Shown here in pieces: positions 47,293-53,805 of a stretch of DNA of 64,000 nt (the first letter of the stretch is position 1; each line of letters opens with the position of its first letter). A program made the translations under genes and the position numbers. Under the pieces are notes generated by a model. That model was not told the origin of the DNA and ran no database searches. It saw only the letters and a list, made by a program, of their open reading frames with translations. The DNA lies in NCBI GenBank assembly GCA_910587445.1, contig CAJULE010000001.1, positions 1-64,000 on the forward strand. Reading direction: 5' to 3'. Source of the DNA: an uncultured Christensenellaceae bacterium. Its GTDB lineage: Bacteria; Bacillota; Clostridia; Christensenellales; Pumilibacteraceae.

Positions 47293-48336
47293 ATGGACGT
47301 GAGGAAAAAATTCGAAGCTCTCGCGGGAAAAGAGGATACCGTCGTTCTCGGCATAGAGAGTTCATGCGACGAAACCGCCGCCGCCGTTTATGCGGGCGGC
47401 AGGATACTTTCGAACGTCATTTCTTCGCAGATAGAGATTCACCGCCGTTTCGGCGGAGTGGTGCCCGAGATCGCTTCGCGCAATCACACTCTTGCTTTGC
47501 CCGCCGTGGCAGACGAGGCACTTAAAGAGGCGGGAATGTCGCTTAAGGATGTGGACGCGATCGGTGTGACGTACGGCGCGGGACTGATAGGCGCGCTGCT
47601 TGTCGGCGTGTCGTCGGCAAAAGCGCTTGCATATGCGGCGAACAAACCGCTTATAAAGGTCAATCACATCGAAGCGCACATCTGCGCGAACTACATAGAG
47701 CATAAGGAGCTTTCGCCGCCCTTTCTCGCGCTTGTCGCGAGCGGCGGACATACGAGCATAGTAGAGGTCGAGGGCTACAACCGCTATAAGCTTGTCGGCT
47801 CTACTACGGACGACGCGATAGGCGAGGCGTTCGATAAGGTCGCGCGGCTCATAGGACTCGGCTATCCGGGCGGACCGAATGTGGACAGGCTTGCTCGGCT
47901 CGGCAGTCCCGTTATAGATTTTTGCAAGAAGAAAAAGCCGCATGAGTTCGGGAAACTGAGTTACAGCGGACTCAAGACGGCAGTCGTCAACTATGTGCAC
48001 AACGCAAGGCAGAAAGGCGAGACCCTTCCGATAGAGGACATATGCGCGTCGTTTACCGCGGCGGCTATCGAACCTCTTGTCGATACGGTCGTCGAGGCGG
48101 CGCGGCGGAGCGGAGCAAAAACGGTCGTGATTGCCGGCGGCGTTGCGTCGAACAGCGCTCTTCGCGAGGAGATGAGAAAGGCGGGAGAGAAGAACGGTTT
48201 TAAGGTGCTTATGCCGTCTCCCGTATACTGCACGGACAATGCGGCTATGGTCGCCGTGCGCGCCTTCTTCTCGGCGCGCGAGGGCGTAAACCTTGCGGGG
48301 CTCGACCTCGGACCGGAGAGCAATCTGCGCATATAG
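47293..48336 (+). CDS. tsaD: tRNA N6-threonylcarbamoyladenosine transferase TsaD
   Basis: Catalytic subunit that transfers the threonylcarbamoyl group to A37 of ANN-decoding tRNAs. The ASKHA-fold start GIESSCDETAAAVY, the metal-binding NHIEAH (near residue 120) and ASGGHTSIVEVEGY are diagnostic. Length 347 is typical. It begins 2 bp after prfB. The partners TsaB and TsaE are not in the window. Confidence 0.96.
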   Translation: MDVRKKFEALAGKEDTVVLGIESSCDETAAAVYAGGRILSNVISSQIEIHRRFGGVVPEIASRNHTLALPAVADEALKEAGMSLKDVDAIGVTYGAGLIGALLVGVSSAKALAYAANKPLIKVNHIEAHICANYIEHKELSPPFLALVASGGHTSIVEVEGYNRYKLVGSTTDDAIGEAFDKVARLIGLGYPGGPNVDRLARLGSPVIDFCKKKKPHEFGKLSYSGLKTAVVNYVHNARQKGETLPIEDICASFTAAAIEPLVDTVVEAARRSGAKTVVIAGGVASNSALREEMRKAGEKNGFKVLMPSPVYCTDNAAMVAVRAFFSAREGVNLAGLDLGPESNLRI

Positions 48337-48361
48337 GCGTATGCGGAAAGGAGACAAGTAA

Positions 48362-49501
48362 ATGGAACTTGACGATATTTTCCGTGGGCGCGGCGCAGGC
48401 GTCGACGTCGACGGACTCAAGGGCAGGCGCGTTGTCGTCGGCATGAGCGGCGGAGTGGACAGCTCGGTCGTCGCCTTTCTTTTGAAGAAGGCGGGCGCGG
48501 ACGTCATAGGGCTTTTCATGAACAATTGGAAGGAAGAAGATGGCGGAGTCTGCACGTCGGCAAGCGATTGGCAGGACGTCATAGGCGTGTGCGGAAAAAT
48601 AGGCATACCGTACTATTCCGTCGATTTTTCCGAGCAGTATATGAAGAACGTGTTCGAGGTGTTTCTCGAGGAATACAAAAAGGGCAGGACGCCGAATCCC
48701 GACGTGTTGTGCAACCGCGAGATAAAGTTTAAGCCGTTTACGCACTATGCCGAAATGCTCGGGGCGGACTATGTGGCTACGGGGCACTACTGCGGCATAT
48801 CGCACGAAGAGGGCGGCGCGCAGCTGTTGGAAGCAGCGGACTCGGGAAAGGATCAGACGTATTTTCTCAATAGTGTAAAGACCGAGGCGCTCGAAAAGGT
48901 CGTCTTTCCGCTTGCTCTTATGAGAAAGGAGCAGGTGCGGGAAATCGCCGAAAGAGAAGGACTCGTCACGGCGAAAAAGAAAGATTCCACGGGCGTGTGC
49001 TTTATAGGCGAAAGAAATTTCAAGAAGTTTCTTCAAGGATATCTTCCCGCGATCGGCGGCGAGATCCGCGACACTTCGGGAAAAACCGTCGGACGGCACG
49101 ACGGACTTATGTATTATACTTTGGGTCAGAGGCGCGGGCTCGGCATCGGCGGGATCAAAGGCGAAAAGGAGAGCCGCTGGTATGTAGTGGAAAAGAACCT
49201 CGCCGACAATGTGCTCGTCGTTTCGTGCGGAGAGGGCGAGGAGCTTCTTTCTCGCGGCGTAAGGACGGGCGAGGTAAATATAATAGGCGACTTCGACTTC
49301 GGAAACGGCAGCCTCGAGTGCGACGTGAAGATCCGCTATCGTCAGCCGCGACAGCGCGCAAAAGTCACGCTTGAAAAGGGCGGCAAGCTTTTCGTCGAAT
49401 TCGAACAGAGACAACGCGCTGCGGTCGAGGGACAGTATGTTGCGCTCTATGTCGGCGACAGAGCCTTGGGCGGCGCAGTCATAGAGGAGGTCGTAAGATG
49501 A
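48362..49501 (+). CDS. mnmA: tRNA-specific 2-thiouridylase MnmA
   Basis: Adds sulfur to U34 of Lys, Glu and Gln tRNAs. The PP-loop GMSGGVDSSV (near residue 30), the PNPDVLCNREIKF cysteine motif, GKDQTYFL and the second catalytic cysteine in DSTGVCFIGERNF are all present. Length 379 is normal. GGAAAGGAGACAAGT precedes the ATG. The 3' end overlaps the next gene by 4 bp (ATGA). Confidence 0.96.
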   Translation: MELDDIFRGRGAGVDVDGLKGRRVVVGMSGGVDSSVVAFLLKKAGADVIGLFMNNWKEEDGGVCTSASDWQDVIGVCGKIGIPYYSVDFSEQYMKNVFEVFLEEYKKGRTPNPDVLCNREIKFKPFTHYAEMLGADYVATGHYCGISHEEGGAQLLEAADSGKDQTYFLNSVKTEALEKVVFPLALMRKEQVREIAEREGLVTAKKKDSTGVCFIGERNFKKFLQGYLPAIGGEIRDTSGKTVGRHDGLMYYTLGQRRGLGIGGIKGEKESRWYVVEKNLADNVLVVSCGEGEELLSRGVRTGEVNIIGDFDFGNGSLECDVKIRYRQPRQRAKVTLEKGGKLFVEFEQRQRAAVEGQYVALYVGDRALGGAVIEEVVR

Positions 49502-49830
49502 GCGAAAAGAGCGGATTTTTCGAGGCGGTGTATTCGGCTGTCGAACGCATACCGCGCGGCAAGGTCGCGTCCTACGGGCAGATAGCGCGTGCCGTCGGTT
49601 CGCCGCGTGCGTCGAGGACGGTCGGATGGGCGCTCCACGTCAATCCGCGCCCGGGAGTCGTGCCCTGCCACAGGGTGGTCAACCGCGAGGGAAGGACGGC
49701 GCCTGCGTTTGCTTTCGGCGGAGAGAGCGTACAGCGTGCTCTGCTCGAGAAAGAGGGCGTAGTTTTCGGGGACGACGGGAAGATAAAAAGAGAGTATTTT
49801 GCGACTGACTGCGAGCTTTTCGGAGAATAA
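49498..49830 (+). CDS. MGMT-family DNA-binding protein with active-site cysteine
   Basis: A 110-residue single-domain protein of the O6-alkylguanine-DNA alkyltransferase C-terminal family. The helix-turn-helix region with the arginine finger (IARAVGSPRASRTVG) and the active-site PCHRVV motif are kept, so alkyl transfer is possible; the alkyltransferase-like (ATL) proteins have Trp in place of Cys. At this size it resembles the stand-alone YbaZ/Atl-type group rather than full-length Ogt. It overlaps mnmA by 4 bp and is likely cotranscribed. Confidence 0.88.
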   Translation: MSEKSGFFEAVYSAVERIPRGKVASYGQIARAVGSPRASRTVGWALHVNPRPGVVPCHRVVNREGRTAPAFAFGGESVQRALLEKEGVVFGDDGKIKREYFATDCELFGE

Positions 49831-49878
49831 TGCGCAAGCTAAGACAAGACCTATGGAAAGGAAAGGAGAAAGTAAAGT

Positions 49879-50688
49879 ATGGCGTGCAATCACGATTGCG
49901 ACAACTGCGGCGAAAGCTGCGACGAAAGAGAAATCAAGGCAAAGCCTCACGCTCTTTCGAATATCAAGAAAGTAATAGGAATAATAAGCGGCAAGGGCGG
50001 CGTAGGCAAGTCGACGGTGACGTCGCTGCTTGCGTGCGCCATGAAAAAGAAGGGCAAAAAAGTCGCTCTTCTCGACGCGGACGTTACGGGTCCGAGCATA
50101 CCCAAGCTTTTCGGAATAAAGGATAAGGCGCTCGGTTCGAACGAGGGAATTTTCCCCGTGATGACGAAGGGCGGCATGGCGGTTATGAGCGTGAACCTGC
50201 TGCTCGAAAACGAGACCGATCCCGTCATATGGCGCGGACCCGTGATCGCGGGGGCGATAAAGCAATTTTGGAGCGACGTCATATGGAACGACGTCGATTA
50301 TATGTTCGTCGATATGCCGCCGGGAACGGGCGATGTTGCGCTCACGGTGTTTCAATCTCTGCCCGTGGACGGAGTGATCATCGTAACGTCTCCGCAGGAG
50401 CTGTCGAATATGATAGTCGCAAAAGCCATTAAAATGGCAAATCTCATGAACGTACCCGTCTTGGGACTCATAGAAAATATGAGTTACTTTACGTGCCCCG
50501 ATTGCGGCAAGAGTCATGATATTTTCGGCAAAAGCCATGCCGCCGAGACCGCCGAAAGCTTCGGCATAAAGCTTCTTGCGCGTTTGCCGCTCGATCCCGA
50601 GCTTACCGCGCTTTGCGACGGCGGACTCACGGAAAAAGCCGACGTGCTGCCCATTTCCGCGGCTGCGGACTTGTTGGAAAATATTTAA
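49879..50688 (+). CDS. Mrp/NBP35-family Fe-S cluster carrier ATPase
   Basis: A 269-residue P-loop ATPase of the Mrp/ApbC group, which binds and transfers Fe-S clusters. ISGKGGVGKST (near residue 38) is the deviant Walker A. MPPGTGDVALT and the C-terminal CPDCG motif (near residue 213) are family markers; the CxxC binds the cluster. The N terminus is unusually Cys-rich (CNHDCDNCGESCDE), as in NBP35-like proteins. AAAGGAGAAAGT precedes the ATG. It closes the long run that begins with the Rho-like gene. Confidence 0.93.
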   Translation: MACNHDCDNCGESCDEREIKAKPHALSNIKKVIGIISGKGGVGKSTVTSLLACAMKKKGKKVALLDADVTGPSIPKLFGIKDKALGSNEGIFPVMTKGGMAVMSVNLLLENETDPVIWRGPVIAGAIKQFWSDVIWNDVDYMFVDMPPGTGDVALTVFQSLPVDGVIIVTSPQELSNMIVAKAIKMANLMNVPVLGLIENMSYFTCPDCGKSHDIFGKSHAAETAESFGIKLLARLPLDPELTALCDGGLTEKADVLPISAAADLLENI

Positions 50689-50736
50689 ACTCGATTTTTG
50701 TGCGAAAAATACGCAAAAACCGCATATTGCAAACGC

Positions 50737-50765
50737 TTGAAAAAATATGCGAAAAGTGATACAAT
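50737..50765 (+). promoter_or_regulatory. Promoter for the dehydrogenase gene
   Basis: TTGAAA at 50737-50742 and TACAAT at 50760-50765 with a 17-bp spacer. Confidence 0.7.
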
Positions 50766-50824
50766 ATATATGATTTGCAAATATATTTCACTGCGGCTTG
50801 ACAGAGCCGAAAGGGGATGGCGTT

Positions 50825-51847
50825 TTGAAGGCATGGAGAATTTACGGAGCAAACGACATAAGACTTGACGAACTTCCGTCACAGCCGGTCGGTCCCGATT
50901 GCGTCAAGATAAAGGTTCTTAAGACGGCAATCACTCACTCCGACAACCTCATCTATGAGGGAAAGCGCACGGCTAAGCTTCCTATAATACCCGGCAGGCA
51001 TTGCGTAGCCATGGTGTCCGAGGTCGGCGAGAACGTCAAGAACGTCGTCCGAGGCAATAAGGTGGCTCTTTCGCCGTACAGGGGCTGCGGTAATTGTATC
51101 GAATGTAATCAGGGCAGAAGCGAAAACTGCGAAAGCAAGCTCGAATACGGACTTTCCGAGGACGGTTTTATGACCGACTTCGCCGTCGTAAACAGCGGCG
51201 ATGTCTATAAATTGCCCGAGCGTATAGACGACAGCGAAGCTATGTTTCTCGAGCATATCGCAACGGCCATAAGCATAATAGGCAAGCTTGAGCTCGAAAA
51301 GGGCGAACATATTGCCATTATAGGCGCGTCCGTAACGGGCATTATTCTTGCGCAAGTGGCGATGTATTACCAGGCGGTGCCCATTCTCATAGACGTCAGG
51401 CGCGACCGTCTCGACATTGCATCGTCGCTCGGCATCTATTATACGGTGGATACGACAGTGAGCGATGCGTACAAGAAAGTTTTTTCGCTTACGGGCGGAC
51501 GCATTGCGGAGACCTGCGCTTATATGGCTCCCGGCATTATCCCTCTTACTCGCGCATTCGAGTTTTGCCGCAAGCGCGGAAGAATGACCGTCGGTATTTC
51601 GGATTCGGAACAGGAGCTTAACGCCGATTTTCGCGCCGTCGTAAACCGTCAGCTTGTCGTTTACGGCGAAAGTTCCATGGGTAAGAATATGAGAAGCGCC
51701 ATAAATATGCTCGCCAACAAAAGCGTAGGCGTTTTGCCGCTCATTTCCCGTGAGATCTCTTTTTCGCAGATGGGAACGGTACTCGAGGATATGGCGAAAA
51801 TTCCCGAGAAGTATTTGAAGGTGGTTGTGGATCTGTCAAAAACATAA
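50825..51847 (+). CDS. Medium-chain zinc-binding dehydrogenase of unknown substrate
   Basis: A 340-residue medium-chain dehydrogenase/reductase. The start is TTG at 50825, seven bases after AAAGGGG; an in-frame TTG 27 bp further up would contain that site. The N-terminal GroES-like fold has a structural zinc site (CGNCIECNQGRSENC). The catalytic zinc site is altered: the usual GHE is GRH, and the first Cys is Thr (KTAITHSD), so zinc catalysis may be lost or changed. A Rossmann segment (IAIIGASVTGIILAQVA) follows. The substrate cannot be named. It is monocistronic with a strong terminator. Confidence 0.82.
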   Translation: MKAWRIYGANDIRLDELPSQPVGPDCVKIKVLKTAITHSDNLIYEGKRTAKLPIIPGRHCVAMVSEVGENVKNVVRGNKVALSPYRGCGNCIECNQGRSENCESKLEYGLSEDGFMTDFAVVNSGDVYKLPERIDDSEAMFLEHIATAISIIGKLELEKGEHIAIIGASVTGIILAQVAMYYQAVPILIDVRRDRLDIASSLGIYYTVDTTVSDAYKKVFSLTGGRIAETCAYMAPGIIPLTRAFEFCRKRGRMTVGISDSEQELNADFRAVVNRQLVVYGESSMGKNMRSAINMLANKSVGVLPLISREISFSQMGTVLEDMAKIPEKYLKVVVDLSKT

Positions 51848-51970
51848 TTTTCCGAAGTTGTATAAGCGTACTCGTCTTGCGGCTCGTGGCGTTCGCTACG
51901 CGCTATCAAGCGCTTGCTCGGCTGAGCGCAATACGGGTTACGTATCCCTCGGCTAAAGTAGAGTGATTTA

Positions 51971-52015
51971 AAAGGGAGAGGAACAGTCGAAAGTTCCTCT
52001 CCCTTTATCTTTTTC
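51971..52015 (+). terminator. Terminator of the dehydrogenase gene
   Basis: A perfect 14-bp stem (51971-51984 with 51993-52006), an 8-nt loop and ATCTTTTT. Confidence 0.9.
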
Positions 52016-52019
52016 GCCG

Positions 52020-52147
52020 CGACTTTTCCTAAAAAGGCGCAGAAACATTTTCTGTGGTTTTCTAAAAAGCATATTGCTGTTTTTCGAACGCATTTTCGAA
52101 AAAAGGTGTAAAAGATTTTTTGGTACGACTTTTCCTAAAAAGGCGCA
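52020..52147. repeat. Pair of 22-bp direct repeats
   Basis: The same 22 bases (CGACTTTTCCTAAAAAGGCG plus CA) start at 52020 and 52126, 106 bp apart. They lie in the 3' region of the minus-strand deoR gene. Their role is unknown. Confidence 0.8.
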
Positions 52148-52151
52148 CTCC

Positions 52152-52919
52152 TCATGCTTTCTTTTCTTTCGCCGAGGATATTATGCGTACGCCCTTTATG
52201 TCTCGGACGGGAGCCGTAACGCTTTGCGGCGCGTTTGTGAAGATCACGTCGAAGTCTGCGGGGGAAGAGGTGCGGTGCGTCGCCGTGAGCGAAAATTTCG
52301 TTCTGTCGACAAGAAGCGCGGCATTCGTACTGCGCTTTAAAACCGTTCGCTTTATGTCGGACTGATTGAGGGAATTTTCATAAACGCCGTCTGCGGAAAT
52401 CGCGGTGCAGGACGCGAGCATGAGGTCAAAGTGCATATCGTCGAGCATACGCGTCGCAAGCGCGCCCGTAAGAGAATTCGTATTGTACAGAAGATTTCCG
52501 CCGGGCATGATTACCGTCACGTCCTCGCGCTTTGCGAGCTCGAGCGCAAGCATAACGCCGTTGGTGACGACGGTTCTGAAATCGAGATTCATATTCATGG
52601 CGAGTGTAAGCGAGGTGGAGGAATTGTCGAAAAACGCCACCTTAAAATCGGGAAGGTGTCTTTGCGTGAGCATGGCGACCTCTTTTTTGTCCTGCGCGTT
52701 TTGTCCGTAGCGCACGGAAATAGAGACCTCGTCCGCCGTGTCGAGAATTATAGCGCCGCCGTGATCGCGCTCCAATATGCCGAGCTTTTTCATTTCCGAA
52801 AGGTCGCGTCTTATTGTTGCGTCCGAGCAATAGAGCTTTTTGGAAAGCTCGTGTATCTTTGCGTGCTTGTTGGTTTTCAAATATTCGAGAATTTCCGATT
52901 GTCTGCCCGTCAGCGACAT
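52152..52919 (-). CDS. DeoR-family transcriptional regulator
   Basis: A 255-residue repressor-type protein. The N-terminal winged helix (residues 1-58, with the DeoR signature KLYCSDATIRRDLSEMKKLGIL) precedes a DeoRC sugar-phosphate sensor domain (about 75-235) with DNSSTSLTLA and MLASCTAISADGVY. Members usually sense sugar phosphates. No sugar operon is adjacent on this strand; GH3 module B starts divergently about 900 bp away, so it is one possible target, by inference only. AAAGGAGATTC precedes the ATG. It follows the DUF559 gene by 20 bp. Confidence 0.92.
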   Translation of the reverse strand: MSLTGRQSEILEYLKTNKHAKIHELSKKLYCSDATIRRDLSEMKKLGILERDHGGAIILDTADEVSISVRYGQNAQDKKEVAMLTQRHLPDFKVAFFDNSSTSLTLAMNMNLDFRTVVTNGVMLALELAKREDVTVIMPGGNLLYNTNSLTGALATRMLDDMHFDLMLASCTAISADGVYENSLNQSDIKRTVLKRSTNAALLVDRTKFSLTATHRTSSPADFDVIFTNAPQSVTAPVRDIKGVRIISSAKEKKA

Positions 52920-52939
52920 AAGTGTAGAATCTCCTTTTT

Positions 52940-53290
52940 TCAGATAGCATCCATACGGTTTAGTATATCTTGTTTAACGGCTTCGAAATTTTTGTCTATA
53001 TCGCGATTACTATAGCGCAGAACAGTGTATCCGAGTGCGAAAAGGCGAGAATCGCGCTTTCTATCGGACAACATTCCTGCGTCTTCGTAATGCTGCGAGC
53101 CGTCGAGTTCGATAATGATTTTTTTACTCGGACAACAGAAGTCGACTATGTAATCTTCTATCGTTCTTTGGCGGTAGAAAGTCTGCGCGCAGTCTTTTAA
53201 AAACTCATACCATAATTTGCGTTCTTGGCGCGTCATGGATTTTCGTAGATTTTGCGCCAAGATTTTGAAATCTTTATTATATGGTTGCAT
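52940..53290 (-). CDS. DUF559 (Vsr-like) endonuclease-fold protein
   Basis: A 116-residue protein from the ATG at 53290, with AAAGGT upstream. It carries the RQTIEDYIVDF-type strand (here RQRTIEDYIVDFCC) and IIIELDGSQHYED, giving the D and E-x-D residues of the PD-(D/E)xK nuclease fold, and the MTRQERKLWYEFLKD N-terminal helix typical of DUF559. Homologues are thought to be related to very-short-patch repair nucleases, but the function of the family is not established. It is cotranscribed with deoR. Confidence 0.87.
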   Translation of the reverse strand: MQPYNKDFKILAQNLRKSMTRQERKLWYEFLKDCAQTFYRQRTIEDYIVDFCCPSKKIIIELDGSQHYEDAGMLSDRKRDSRLFALGYTVLRYSNRDIDKNFEAVKQDILNRMDAI

Positions 53291-53325
53291 GAGTGTATGA
53301 CCTTTTCGGCGAATCCGAGATGTGA

Positions 53326-53403
53326 CCAACTCATCAGTCACTCAGTCGCGCGGCGACGCCTCGCTTTGTTCGTGACAGCTTCCCTGCTAAGGAAGCCTTT
53401 TTT
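53326..53403. repeat. Dispersed repeat, inverted copy, with terminator-like hairpin
   Basis: The reverse complement of 53326-53391 matches 36515-36578 closely. At its right end GCTTCC (53378-53383) pairs with GGAAGC (53391-53396) and is followed by C and six T, which could stop plus-strand read-through. Confidence 0.65.
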
Positions 53404-53578
53404 AAGGATTATTGATTTTGCGTAAGAGAAGCGGTGACCGTCTTAAAGCCTTCCATAGACAGGGAAGGTGGCGCCGTGCAGAGGCGTTGCCGAACACGGC
53501 GACGGATGAGTTGAATCGTTTGCGGTGAAAGCTTCCGCAACAGAGAAAATTGCAAAGTGCCTTTGTTCAATATCCCAT

Positions 53579-53607
53579 ATTATAGTGTAAAAGAGGAAAA
53601 ATGTCAA
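53579..53607 (-). promoter_or_regulatory. Consensus minus-strand promoter for DUF559-deoR
   Basis: On the minus strand TTGACA (53607-53602) and TATAAT (53584-53579) with a 17-bp spacer, both perfect. It faces the DUF559 gene, leaving an untranslated leader of about 280 nt that includes the dispersed repeat. Confidence 0.8.
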
Positions 53608-53638
53608 GGAATGTGGGCGAAAACGTGAAAGATTTTGC

Positions 53639-53673
53639 TCATTTCGAGCGATTTTCTGTTCATTTCTGAGCGA
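53639..53673 (+). promoter_or_regulatory. Two direct repeats at 21-bp spacing, candidate activator sites
   Basis: TCATTTC-GAGCGA starts at 53639 and TCATTTCTGAGCGA at 53660, a 21-bp step (two helical turns). They end 34 bp before the -35 of the module B promoter. LytTR/AgrA-type regulators bind repeats with this spacing, but the bases do not match a consensus I know. Confidence 0.4.
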
Positions 53674-53707
53674 AATAAAGAAACTTTACCCTAAAAATGA
53701 ACAAATA

Positions 53708-53738
53708 TTGACAAGCGGGGGGGGGTATGTGTTATAAT
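53708..53738 (+). promoter_or_regulatory. Module B promoter with a G9 tract in its spacer
   Basis: TTGACA at 53708-53713 and TATAAT at 53733-53738, both perfect, are separated by 19 bp. The spacer contains nine G at 53717-53725. Seven G would give the optimal 17 bp. The start codon of the GH3 gene is 68 bp downstream. Confidence 0.85.
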
Positions 53739-53805
53739 TTACTCGTTATTTAAAGAACAAATTTTCGTATGTTCTTTAGGGAAAATGTTTTTAGGAGGTT
53801 TTTGA

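Larger units (their letters stand above)
51848..52151. other. Intergenic segment with terminator and direct repeat
   Basis: A 304-bp gap between convergent genes. It holds the terminator at 51971-52015 and two copies of a 22-bp sequence beginning CGACTTTTCCTAAAAAGG at 52020-52041 and 52126-52147. The part in between is T-rich and shows no gene. Confidence 0.7.
53291..53805. other. Divergent intergenic region before GH3 module B
   Basis: A 515-bp gap. From left to right it holds a dispersed repeat with terminator-like hairpins (53326-53403), a second hairpin-rich part (CCTTCC/GGAAGG near 53450), a minus-strand promoter (53579-53607), tandem 21-bp-period repeats (53639-53673) and the G9 plus-strand promoter (53708-53738). 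No gene is visible in it. Confidence 0.75.
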
